DNA of 64,000 nucleotides from the NCBI GenBank assembly GCA_029531795.1, contig JAPEIS010000010.1:62001-126000 (forward strand), in the 5' to 3' direction. Below, piece by piece: positions 50,640 to 62,080 of the stretch. A program made the position numbers and the translations under genes. Under the pieces are notes generated by a model. The model was not told where the DNA came from and made no database searches. It saw nothing but the letters and a program-made list of their open reading frames with translations. Within the stretch, counting starts at the first letter, position 1, and every line of letters begins with the position of its first letter. Source of the DNA: Sclerotinia nivalis. Lineage: Eukaryota; Ascomycota; Leotiomycetes; Helotiales; Sclerotiniaceae.

Positions 50640-53600
50640 TATAAAACACAACAGATAGATCAACCTGATAATTATGATCAATGGGTACCGGTTTAAAGCT
50701 ATGATAAACTCTAGAGCAACCGGAAATTTTATCGTACAAAAAGCTATACAAGAAGTTGGTATAAGGTTCCAAACGAAGAAACATCTATATATATTGCAAT
50801 TAATAGATGGATAATTAATTGATACTGAAAATGGGATGGTACAAATAGAGATCAAGCCAACCGAAATGCAGATAGGTGAATATTACGAGTTCATACAGCT
50901 TGATGTGGTTCCACTAGGGAATCACCAGATCATATTGGGTATGCTATGGTTGATACGGTACAATCCCAATATTAATTGGAATCGAGGAACTTTGATACTC
51001 GATTAATGTGATTGCAATCATCGAGATACGCACAAGTCTGTAAGACTGAATATATACTTTAGGGAGTTGAAAACGAACAATCCCATCGATATAGGATACC
51101 AAACCCAGGATCCTTTATTGACAGATATACTAGTGGAATATAGAAAATATACAAAACTTTTCGAAGAACGAAAAGGCTACGAAGCTTTATTAGAATATAA
51201 ACCGTGGGATTATGAAATAATGCTAACGGAAAAAAAGATGCCTTTATTTGGGCCTATTTATCAAATGTCGGAAGGAGACTTGAGGATACTCAAGGAATAC
51301 ATTGATGATAATTTAAAGAAAAAATAAATCAAAGAATCCACTTTATAGGTAGCTAGTCCTGTATTATATACATCTAAAAAGGATAGAACCAAGAGGCTAT
51401 GCGTAAATTACTGCAAGTTCAACGATATGACAATTAAGGATCGATATCCATTTCCATTAGCTACAGAATTGAGAGATCGATTGAGGAAAACCAAGATCTT
51501 CTCCAAGTTTGATTTATGAAATAGCTTCCATCTAATCAAAATGAAGAAAAGTGAAGAATGGAAAACAATATTCAAAATTCGATACGAATTATACGAGTAT
51601 TAGGTTATACTATTTAAGTTAACCAATGTACCAGCAACGTGTATACATTTGGTAAACAATGTATTGAGAAGGTATCTCGATATTTGTTGTATTTGTTATT
51701 TGGACGATATATTGATCTATTCGGAGACTCTAAAACAACATATTCAAAATATCAGTAATATTTTAGCATGCTTGGAAGAAGCAAACCTTCAATACAAACC
51801 CAGCAAATGTATATTCCACATCACGGAGATAGAGTTTTTAGGCTATACAATCTTTTCAGGAGGACTCAAGATAAGTTCAGACAAATTACAAACTATTCAA
51901 AAATGGAATCAGCCTACGAATATTAAAGAAGTACAATCCTTTTTAGAATTTGCCAACTTTTATTGTAGATTCATTAAAGATTATTCGAAAATAGCAACTC
52001 CGATATCCGAAATAACCAAAAAGAATCAGGGAGAATTCCAATAGACGGAAAAAGTATAGAAAGCTTTTGAATTACTCAAACAAGCCTTCATGAAAGAACC
52101 AATATTTCTATTGTTCGATCCGGAATTACCAATTGAAGTCGAGACCGATTCTTCGGACTACACTCTGAGGGCAGTATTAAACCAGCCAAAAGCAAATAAG
52201 AAATAGCAACCAATAGCCTACTATTCCCGAAAACTATCGCCAACAGAATTGAATTATGAGATTTACGACAAGAAGCTACTAACTATAATCGAAGCATTTA
52301 GAGAATAAAGAGTCTATTTGAAAAAATCGAAATATACAATACAGGTATATACCGATCATAAAAACCTAGTTTATTTCATTACAACAAAGAAATTAAACAA
52401 ACGACAGATCAGATAATCCGAAACCATGGCTGCCTACAATTTTCGCATTTCATATATCAAAGAAACAGAAAACGCTAAAATCGACACTCTTAACAGAAAA
52501 CCAGAATATTTACAAAATAAAATATACGAAACATATACGATCTTAAAAGAAAAAGATAACACATTAATATATAACAAACCACAATTTACTGCTTCCTCTA
52601 GAGTTGATTATAATATAATCAAGGAGCAATTGAAAGCAGAATATAAACGAGATACTATTACAAAACGAATCCTTAAGAATACAAACAATTTGGAAAAGGG
52701 ATTTAGTATTGACGAAAAATTCATATACTTTTATAATAAATTATATATATCTTCTAAACTAGCTGAAGGATATATTCGAAAACAATACAAACTTCCAATT
52801 CATAAGTATCAAGGAGTAATTAGAATCTTTACCAGAATCAGAAAGGAAGTTTATTTTCCAAAAATGAGAACTACAATTGAGAAAGTAATTGGGAACTGCG
52901 ATATCTGCATACGGAACAAAGCTGCTAGGCATACTCTATATGATCAATTCAAGATTCTTGAATTACTTATTCAACCTTGGAAATCTATTATATAGGATTT
53001 TGTAGTAAAACTATCTATATTCAAAGAACCAGTTACACTAAAAGAATACGATTCCGTTTTAGTAATGATAGATAGATTAACGAAATTCGCTTATATAATA
53101 CTATTCTATGAGAAATGGACGGCAGATAATCTGGCTTATATATTCCTACGAAATATAGTCAGTATATATAGTATATTAGAGGAAATAATTTCAGATAGGG
53201 ATAAACTTTTTATATCAAAATTCTGGACTACTCTTATAGCATTGCTTGGAGTCAAACGCAAACTATCTACTACGTTTCACCCCCAAACAGATAGCCAAAT
53301 AGAACATCTAAATCAGACGATGGAAGTTTATCTATACTGCTACATCAATTATAAACAAGACAACTGAATTGAATTACTACCCTTAGCTCAATTCGTATAC
53401 AATATATCGAAGACAAAAACAACAAAGGTAACACCAGCATATACTAATTATAGATATACTCCATTAGCCTACTATTCATCACTTCTACAAACAATAAATG
53501 CTGATGAAGCTATAAAAGATATATCGGAAATTAAGGAATTATACGAACAGTTCTTATTGGATTTACAGTTTATAACTTTGAGAATAACTGTATATTATAA

Positions 53601-54010
53601 TAAATCACAGAGTATAGGATCTACTCTTAAAAAGGGAGATAAAATTTATTTGATTCGAAGAAATATTCAAATACAACGATTAAGCGATAAACTAGATCAC
53701 AAAAAACTAGGACCATTCGAAATCGAAGAAATGGTAGGACTTATTAATTTCAGATTGAAGCTATTAAATACTATAAATATCCATCCAGTATTCTATATAT
53801 CCTTATTCGAACTAGCGCCACCAGGAGCGCCGAATGCATCAGAAACCATAATCGAACCCATCAATCCGAACGCCAAATACGATATCGAAACAATACTAGA
53901 TTGTAAATACATTAGAAATACAATAAAGTATTTAATCAAATGACTCGATTACCCATATTCAGAAAACACTTGGGAATTCAGAAAGAATTTCAATTGCCCT
54001 GAAAAGCTGT
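50640..54010 (+). pseudogene. D pol remnant: protease, RT, RNase H, integrase, chromodomain
   Basis: Protease near 50690-50990: AMINSRATGNFIVQKAI (DSGATGNFI with two changes) and HQIILGMLWLIRYNPNINW. RT: ASPVLYTSKKDRTKRLCVNY, KIFSKFDL, and CYLDDILIYSET with the intact YLDD box (51690). RNase H: VETDSSDYTLRAVLNQ, YTDHKNLVYFITTKKLNKRQ. Integrase: the HHCC end CDICIRNKAARH (52900), VMIDRLTKFAYII, IISDRDKLFISKFW, TTFHPQTDSQIEHLNQT. Chromodomain-like tail: ILDCKYIRNTIKYLIK, stop, LDYPYSENTWEF. About 15 in-frame stops, so inactive, but it is the best preserved pol in the window. Confidence 0.92.
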
Positions 54011-54040
54011 AGGCATTTCATTAACGATATCTGGATCTAT

Positions 54041-54646
54041 TTAGAAAGGATCAAAGGGATTCGAGAAAGACGAAGGATCGAAACCTTTCAAAAGATCGAA
54101 CGGAGTATTACTAGGATCGAAAGCATTCTCGTTTGCTTTTTCCTTCTTCATTTGCTCTTTTGCTAATCGTTCTTTCTCTTCCAAAACATCCAATTCATCC
54201 AAATATTTAAGGCTACGATCGGCTATCTGCTTTCTACGATCGCGTAGGAATTTCTTTTGTTTATGTAAGCGCAAAATTTTAGCAAATGTTTCCTTTTTTT
54301 TACGATTTAATTTCTTTTTTTGTTTATTTAGAGAAACCCAATCCGAAATACGAAGCATTTCCCGATCCCAATCTTCTTCCAGAAGAAATTTAGCATCATA
54401 GGGAATTCGAACCAAAATATATTCGAAACAATAAGAACACTGAGGATTATTAATGTCTTTCATACAACGAAGTTTTTCATTGCGATAATGAGAACAGGGA
54501 GACATTTCAACTCTACAATTATTGATAGATTGAATTAGAAGAATCTGTTCGGAATGTTTTCGAGCAGAAGGTGAGGATTTCTTAATTTTGGAGGAAGATA
54601 TAAAAAAAAAAAAGAGTTTTGCACTTTTTTTAGAATATAGCTTCAT
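54041..54646 (-). CDS. Antisense accessory ORF of element D (201 aa, Cys-cluster plus coiled coil)
   Basis: Uninterrupted minus-strand frame between the end of pol and the 3' LTR, ATG at 54646, only 42 bp from the LTR. A Ser/Lys-rich N terminus is followed by a Cys-rich motif (SPCSHYRNEKLRC, then NPQCSYCFEY) resembling the Cys clusters of small antisense proteins found in fungal Gypsy elements. Next comes a long Lys/Glu-rich coiled coil (KKKLNRKKKETFAKIL, LRDRRKQIADRSL, LEEKERLAKEQMKKEK) and a tail repeating FDPS/FDPF. It stays open while gag-pol on the other strand has many stops. Whether it is expressed is unknown; function unknown. The Cys-cluster could bind zinc and nucleic acid, by analogy only. 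Confidence 0.6.
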   Translation of the reverse strand: MKLYSKKSAKLFFFFISSSKIKKSSPSARKHSEQILLIQSINNCRVEMSPCSHYRNEKLRCMKDINNPQCSYCFEYILVRIPYDAKFLLEEDWDREMLRISDWVSLNKQKKKLNRKKKETFAKILRLHKQKKFLRDRRKQIADRSLKYLDELDVLEEKERLAKEQMKKEKANENAFDPSNTPFDLLKGFDPSSFSNPFDPF

Positions 54647-55207
54647 CTTATAAGCTTGAGATAAGCTTTAGCCTAAATAGGAGATAATGTTACAATTATA
54701 GATCTTACAGTAACCGATCATGTGAATACACGTTATGATTTGATCGAATTAGTATGAGATTAAGGTGGTCATAGTGTGTGTGTGTGTGTGATATTTTTCG
54801 TCCGAGGCTCTGTGCGAAGCACAGGCCTCAAATTCCCAATTGGGACAAAGGACGCCAGGGGAGGAAGGCCCCTGGGTTTCTAACTAGCTAATCTAAATTT
54901 ACTAGTATTATATATGCTAAATGCTTCAGCAGGGTTTACATGATTGCCGTTGCGTATTGAGTTAATCCCTTGGGTAGATATTTCAGCTGTCCTCCACAAT
55001 ACAGTTAGATCCCTCGATTCCTGATCTCCTTTCCTTCGTTATCGCAATCGAGCTTTTTAATATGGTTTTGTTAATATAAAGATTTTTTTTTTTTTTTAAA
55101 GTTTATACAAACTCAATCTTTCCGAACCAAAACCCAACGCCTTATACAAAGAAAATCAAAAAAAAATAACATAAAATAAAAATAAAAATAAAAATCAAAA
55201 CAATCCT

Positions 55208-56640
55208 TCAATCAATAAATTGTATAGGGAATCGAGGACATATATCCTGATAGAACCTTGTAGATTTGAGCCAAACTGCTAGTTTTGTTGTTCCTTCCAT
55301 ACTTTCCAAAAGATAGGGGATGGCTTCAGATGGTGGTAACTTTGAAAGGGTTTTTTGAGCATTTCCAATTTTACAAAAGTAAAAATGAAGAGGGGATTTT
55401 CTTTTCCTACATAAGCATAGCATATAAGCATCTTCGTGATTGAAGCGATCGTGATACGCTGCGAAATCGCCGTGTTGAGATCTGGCTACTAGGATATATC
55501 CTAGTATCGTTCGATCAAAAGAAAGTATAATCGATTTGTTATTGTAAATTATAAAAAGATCATTATAGCTTAATGGTGCTGTGATTGTCTATAGCTTTGA
55601 TCTTGTTAATTTAGCATTCGATTTAGCGATCCTTTTCAAAGAGACAAGAGTGCAAATAGGATCAGGTGGGGATGGGAGTGCTGCTCCCTCTTTAGCTGCT
55701 TTGTCCGCTGCTTCATTTCCGGGGATATTTAGATGCCCAGGAACCCATCGGATTCGAATTGAACCAGGGCGGGTATGTGGCAAGCGAGGTCTGAGAGGCC
55801 AAGCTGTAGCTAACTTGCAGAATTCTTCAAATATCGATTGAGAGGATCCAGTCGAATGAGAGCCTAAACGCATAGCAACCTCCAGATTATTCAAGAAAAT
55901 CCAAAGGTCTGTAGCAAATCTAGCTGAGGGTAGTTGAATCGCTGTTTGAGCACCTTTCAGAGCTGCGGTTACTTCAGCATCGAAAACTTCAGCGTTACAG
56001 CCTAATGAGAAAACCTGTCGATCCACTTGCAGATTGTATTGATAAGTCACTGATCCACCTCCTGTAGCACCGTCCAGAGCTTCGCTTTTCGAACCATCGG
56101 AGAAAACTTGCAGATCACTTTTTGGAATTGTAGATATAAATCTTTCGAAATCCTTAGCTGTTCGTTCCTTCGAATGACCGAGAGGACCATTGATTCTGGT
56201 TTCCGTAGTGATACGAAGTTCTTTGTTCCTTCAAGGAGGAAGTGCAATTGGATTAATATGTTCGGCTTTTGGAAGGGCTAGGATAATTCTTGAAAACCTT
56301 GATTCGGCAGTTCTGATACCAGCTTTAGCTAGGATGTTTTTGGTTCGGATTCGGAGGGGGTGTTTAGGGTCAAGCCGAGCTGTTCGGGCCGCGAAACTTT
56401 GGGATATCAGATTGAGCTCTATTTCAGGGGGCATCAGATTTGATTCCTTGTATAAAACAGCAGTGTTAGTTGTACGGAATACGGGGAGGATTGCTCGAGC
56501 GCTAATTAGCACAATCTTATTCAAAAGCTTCAAATGTCCATCCACTTGATTCGAGATTGTGAGGTTTAGGCCTCGTTTCCTAGTTCGGCCAGGCCACCAG
56601 GTTTCGGCTGCAAAGTAGCATTTCTTCAGAACACAGGCTG
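55208..56640 (-). pseudogene. LINE copy 3: truncated ORF2 with RNase H
   Basis: Minus strand. 56231-56545 (LKLLNKIVLISARAILPVFR), 56047-56247, and the RNase H frame 55589-56050 (NAEVFDAEVTAALKGAQTA, DLWIFLNNLEVAM, WVPGHLNIPGNEAADKAAK), which retains the HxxxPGNExAD motif that is changed in copy 1. The C-terminal tail 55208-55423 ends FPIQFID. It lacks endonuclease, RT and ORF1. The least RIP-mutated of the three LINE copies. Confidence 0.88.
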
Positions 56641-56705
56641 TAATCGCAAGGTGGTCATAGAAACAAACGAGTATAGATCATGTTAGTATCAAATCATGTG
56701 ATAGA

Positions 56706-56840
56706 GCATTGAAGCTTCGAAGGCTTCCAATGCTCCTGGAGCATTGGAGCTTCGAAGGCTTCCAACGCTCCTGGAGTATTGAAGCTTCGAAGGCTCCCGA
56801 CGCCCCTGGAGCACTGGAGCTTCGAGGGCTCCTAGGGCTC
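56706..56840. repeat. 35-bp subrepeats in D 3' LTR (4 units)
   Basis: Four tandem units of gagcattggagcttcgaag plus gcttccaacgctcctg type, versus three and two in the other D LTRs. Confidence 0.85.
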
Positions 56841-57059
56841 CCAAGTACGAAGGTCTATATAAACAGAATGGATTCCTTTATTTGTAGAGCTTCGTACTCA
56901 AGAACAATCATTAGTTTAAATACTATAGTTATTATACAATACAATCGTTATATCTTCATTCTCACCAAGCCCCTATTTGATCTTTAGTAGAAATCATCAC
57001 GGCCTTTCTATAAGTCCCTTGATCACTTCTTAGTGATAAAGGATTGTAGCGGCGTAACA

Positions 57060-60000
57060 ACAAGATCGATCGTTTTAGTTCGATTAGAATAGCCGATAGG
57101 ATTAGAAGAATGAGTTCGATAGATAATTTGGAGTTTGAGTTTATCGTTTAATGGAATCCAAATCTTATCCCGGTAGTAAATTCTATTATTTTGGATCGAA
57201 CAATCTTGTATAACAATCCGGAGGGTTTTACAATACTCTTTTGGCTATTTAGTTATCGATGGATCATTAAAAGCAAAGATAAGTTAATTTGTAATATCGG
57301 ATCTAATATACACTATATCGATTAAAACATCAATTGGTTAATTATAGAATAGTACTATTATCTCTATTAATACCAAATTGATATACCTAATCAAATCCTG
57401 ATAAAGGTCATTGTCAAAACAATCCTGAAAGAGGATAACACATTCTCGATTCTTTAAACATTCATCGTTTGGATCAAAACGATATAGCTAATCTTTGTGT
57501 TTTCTATTTAGTACGTTTAATCGAATAGCTTTATTTCCTGATCGATAAACTATATAGAAATTATATTGAGATAGAAATTCAGATCATCATATTTATCATT
57601 GATTGAAAGCTTTTGTAGTTATAAAATATTCGAGGTTCTTATAATCAGTGAGAATTTCGAATTCCTTTTGTAAGCCTTAAAGCTTTGGGCATTATTCTTC
57701 TATTACCTTGATAATAACAAATAATTCTTTGTTGTAGATTTCATAATTGTATTCCGTTGCTGTATATTTAAATAAAAAATAAGCGATTGGATATAAAACG
57801 TTATCATTATTGTATTACGAGAGAACTCCTTCTGAAACCCAATCAGAAGTATCGGTTTCCAAAACAGTTTTTCGCTTGTAATTAAAATATACCAAAACCG
57901 GCGTTATTATGAAAGCTCTTTTTAAAGCATCAAAAACCTTTATATGATCTATAGTCCAATTCTATATAATATTCTTCTATAAGAGATTGTTGAGAGAGTA
58001 ACAAATCTTTGAAAAATCTTTTATAAAACATCGATAGAAATTAACGAAATCGAGAAATCATTGTAAATCTTTTATATATAAAAGCAATTCCCAAGATGTA
58101 ATAACTGTAATCTTTTCTTGATCCATTTCAATACCTTCAATTGTAATGATAAAATTCAAATACTTTGTTTTCATAGTTTCGAATTTGCATTTATTAATAT
58201 CAATCTGTAATCCAGCATCCATTAACTTTTGAATTACTTAGCGGATATACTCTTTATGCTTTACAGGATTATCAGAGTAGATTAGGATGTCATCGAGATA
58301 TACAATACAATACTTATCCAATTTATCGAAAAGTATATAATTGATATAATGTTGGAACGATATAGATGCATTATAAAGATCGAAAAGTATAACCAAAGAT
58401 TCAAAAAAACCAAAACGAATAATGAATGCAATTTTCTATTCATCTTCTTCAACGATTCATAATTTGTTGAATGCTGTAATGATATTAAGCTTGATATAAA
58501 TTTTTGTATTGTAAAAAGCATCTAGCGTTTTGCGAATAATAAATAATAGGTAACGATTCTTTATAATAACGTTATTTAATTCTCGATAATTTTGACAAAT
58601 GTAGACCCTTTTTTTTGGTTTGACAACTAATAACAAAGAAAAGGCATATCGCAATCTCGATTCCCGAATGAACCCCTTGGAAAGATTATCATTAAGCCAT
58701 TTATACATCACTATCAATTCTATTAACAATAAAAGACGGTTTTTGAAATAAGATAGCTCTTTACCGAACATCAATTCAATTTTGTAATCTCAGATTCGAT
58801 AAGGCGGTAATTTATCTGTATAATGTGGAAAAAAGACAGAAAATTTGTTTTGTAATTATATAGGAAGTCTTTATTGTATTTGATTGTCATTAAGGGGAGA
58901 TTTGCCGGTTAAAAATTTATCGATATCAGTTTCAGAGATCTTTTGCAAATGGAGTGGTTTGTAACAATCGTATATAAAATCATAAAGTTACAATAAGATT
59001 CTAAAAAGTATCTCTATTATATTGCTTTACCTTTGTAAAATCGATCGAAAATCCCCTTCTGTGAGTGTCGAAGATAATATAGCTTATTGTAGATAATCTT
59101 ACTCAATAGTTTTCTGTACAATATCCAATTCATTCTATATCAATCGGATAATCCGAACATTATCTTGTTAACAAAATGAAACAAAACTAAAAACTTGCAA
59201 TCAACGAATATCATTTATATTTAGGTTTGTATCTTTGTAAATAAATATAAGGAATTCTCCAATAGAAAACAAGAGCAAACGGTTTTTTGGATTGTGAATA
59301 AACCGATACCGATTTGCAATCTTTAAAATCGATTTTGGATACGGACAATTGGGAATCATCTGTATTTGATTATTTGATTCTCCGTAGCGTTTTGTTTGAT
59401 AATGATTTATACCAAGCGTCAGACCCTGTTGAAATTCGAGATCAATAGAAGAATCGTTAGATTGTGATATATAATCTTTATCTAGTATCTCTTCAATAGA
59501 AGGTTTTTTATAAGAAGTTCTTTTAAAAGTAGAAAGTGTTTGAATAAATGAACAATCGATATCGTCCTTTAGACAATCCTCGATATATGGAAAGCGGTAT
59601 TTATAAACTATGCATTTAGCTTTTATATTAGAATCGATAAGGAATTTATTTAAAGGTTTGATAACATCAACGATCTGTTGTAAAGTAACTTTTGCTAGAT
59701 CCTTTTGTTCTTTAATCGGAGATAGGATCGTTGATATAGTAATTGACTCTAAATTATGATGTATTAAGCAATTGAAAGCGTAGTAATTTGAAGAGAATGT
59801 TAAATTTATCTCTGTTTAATTGATAATAGGATTGTAATACTGTAATTATAATAAATCAAAGATTAATGGTATCTCTGATGAAAACTGGATGATATAAAAG
59901 GACCAATATTCATAGTGATCCTTTATAGCAATTTCTATTACAAAATATTCTGTAATTCTGTTAGCGACCTTTCTATCGGCAAATCAGAGTTCGCAAGGGT

Positions 60001-61912
60001 AAGATAAAAATTGTATTTCAATATTATATTTGAAAGCAAAAGAACAATCAGCAAAAACTTCTCTAAAATATCCACTATCAATGAGACTTGTAACAGTAAA
60101 GGGATTTTCATATACAAAAAACATAATGGTTTTAACAAATAGAGATTTGTTATTCATAGAATTGAATTGTAATAGCTTATTTCTATCCATTCCTCGATTT
60201 ACCTTCTTGTTTTTAATATTCTTTCACAAACGATTTTTCGTAGAAATTAATCTTTTCCTTGTTCGGAACTTTCCTTGACTGAACTAGATATAGAGATAAT
60301 CTTCTCTAATTCGATATAGCCTTGTTATTATATCTGATTCAAATGTTATTAGCTTTGTATCCAATTACTAGTATATCCTTTTCGAAATCCATTATGATTA
60401 TTATTAAACCTATTAGTATCTCGAAAAGCTGGAACAGTAATGTATTGATCAAAGGCCGGATTAGTTGAAACAATGATATTACAATTGGAAAAAATATTAA
60501 CGAAAGTTTGTTTACTAGAAAGAAGATTATTATTGATATTATAAATAATATAACAATCAATTTGAAAGTAACCGATCCTATTACAACAATTACAAGAAAC
60601 TATAGAATTAAACTTTTTTTTCTTATTTTGCAAATCCTTTTTCTATTGTTCTTTTTGTTTCATTATATTGAGATCTATAGGATTATTATCAGCAATAGAT
60701 ACTTTACCAGAATTTTTGTTATAATATTCAATGTTATAAAGATTCTGATTTCAAATAGAGAATTTCTTTTGCCAACTATCAACATCGTCGGTTGTGTAAG
60801 GATTCGAATCATCAATGATCAAAGTTCGAAAAGGGATTATAATCTTTTGTTTCATTGTATTAACAATCTCGCGATCAGATTTGTAATAAGAGTTAATAAG
60901 ATGAGATAATGTAAAAAAGAAAGCCGAAAAGGATTTCTTTGAATTTATAAAAAGTTTATCGAATTTGAACGAGGCTTTCTTTTCGATATCCATAGAGATA
61001 TATAATTTATCCAATTTGGTTAAAAACGAAACAACAGAATCGAAGCAAGTAGGATTGTCAATGAATTTAATGATATCTGTAATACACTTTTGTTATGTTT
61101 AATTATCGAGAAGATTAATAGTATAGCTAATCTTCTTTTGTTCGGAAACAAAAAGTTGTAAATCGATTATTCAATAGAATTACAAATCCAACTTTTAGGA
61201 TTGATAATCCTTTTGTCGAGCAAGAATATTAGATCTTTCGTTTTTAAAAACAAATAGATCCTTCTAAGTTTGACAAAGAATGATCGGTTTCTAATTAGTA
61301 ATAACACCATCGGCGTTCAATTGAGTTTGCTTATCGACTAGAATACGAAAAAGCTCGACGTTTTCCGTTTTGAATTCCTTGATCTTATTTGTTTGAATAA
61401 CGATATAAATAGCTTGAATAATAAAACGATCTTCGATGATAAAGAAAACATAATTCAAATAAACAGTTTGTTCGTTAGAACCGGTAACAAGGTTTAGCAT
61501 TACTAGAGTATCTAATTCTGTTAGGATTTGTATAATAGTAGGCTATTGATCGAAGATTTGTTGGATTTCGATACGAATTCCTTCGATAGAAGTAGGAATC
61601 GTATTATCAACGAATGTAAAACCGGAAACCATTATAAAAAGAATTACAATTGTATAAAGTAATCGATAGGGAATTTGTGATTGTACAAAAACAATCAAAA
61701 ATAGATACAGAAGTTTGCGAATAAATACGATCGTACAAAAGCAATCAGGGATTAGAAGCTATACAAAAACAGATAAGAAATACGATTGTACAAAAACAAA
61801 CGAATTACAACGACACGAAAGCAGTCGAAAACAGATACAGAAGCCTACAGATGATTTGGCAAGGTTAGATCACTTTGTAAAGTGATAGAGCCTTTGAAAA
61901 AGTAATACAAAT
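57060..61912 (-). pseudogene. A3 gag, protease, RT and RNase H remnant (largest A3 piece)
   Basis: Minus strand. Gag 60349-61500 with zinc knuckle CNCCNRIGYFQIDC (60590-60633, the His position being Tyr). Protease 59984-60190 with LIDSGYFREVFADCSF, the best preserved DSG of the three A copies. RT 58457-58774 with VYICQNYRELNNVIIKNRYL. The RNase H/connection region is about 57550-57900. The integrase begins near 57060-57250 and is split by D; the rest lies at 41328-42616. Many stops. Confidence 0.82.
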
Positions 61913-62075
61913 TATCACAATAAAGGAAAAGGTATGTATAGGTTTGATCTATTGTTGTATTACGAGGAGAAGAAGAAGGTCAAGGAGGTGACCTGACTAT
62001 ATAGAAGTGAGTGTATGCATGTGTGCCTAAGGCACACATGATCACGTGCAGGTGAAGGGAGATGAACCCGTAACA
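61913..62075 (-). repeat. A3 5' LTR (163 bp)
   Basis: Plus-strand ends TATCACAATAAAGG and GAACCCGTAACA. The outer half is intact, including the tgtgtgcctaaggcacaca palindrome and cacgtgcaggtgaagg. Confidence 0.92.
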
Positions 62076-62080
62076 AATTC

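Larger units (their letters stand above)
42617..57059 (+). mobile_element. D: Ty3/Gypsy retrotransposon with LINE-bearing giant LTRs
   Basis: 14,443 bp. 5' LTR 42617-48941 (6325 bp), internal region 48942-54687 with plus-strand gag-pol, 3' LTR 54688-57059 (2372 bp). The exact 5-bp target duplication acaag lies at 42612-42616 and 57060-57064, in the integrase region of A3. Both LTRs start TGTTAC and end with forms of GTAGCGGCGTAACA. They are colinear outside a deletion in the 3' LTR that removed most of its LINE. A purine-rich stretch (aaataggagataa) precedes the 3' LTR. An antisense ORF lies between pol and the 3' LTR. Confidence 0.87.
54688..57059 (+). repeat. D 3' LTR (2372 bp) with internally deleted LINE copy 3
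   Basis: Starts TGTTACAATTATAGATC and ends GTAGCGGCGTAACA. LINE copy 3 lies on minus from the 15-T run (55083-55097) to about 56647. There the sequence jumps from ORF2 (Ala-Cys-Val-Leu-Lys block) to LINE/LTR 5' sequence through aaggtggtcatag, deleting ORF1 and more than half of ORF2. Four 35-bp subrepeats follow at 56706-56840. Confidence 0.85.
34630..62075 (-). mobile_element. A3: family A Gypsy element inserted in the Copia element, carrying two further insertions
   Basis: LTRs at 34630-34792 (3') and 61913-62075 (5'), each 163 bp; target duplication aattc at 34625-34629 and 62076-62080. Internal A3 sequence survives in three pieces: 34793-35085, 41328-42616 and 57060-61912. The gaps are the solo D LTR and element D. 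Subtracting those insertions and their duplications leaves 6751 bp, matching A2 (6750). The polypurine tract next to the 3' LTR reads GAGGAGGGGGTAC on the minus strand. Confidence 0.95.

Noticed and set aside
35086..57059. A 22-kb element with long terminal inverted repeats (TGTTACGCCGCTACAATC at both ends)
   Set aside because: The outer ends look like inverted repeats, but each half has its own 5-bp target duplication (tttag and acaag). A3 sequence lies between them at 41328-42616. Two D-family LTR insertions in opposite orientation explain it.
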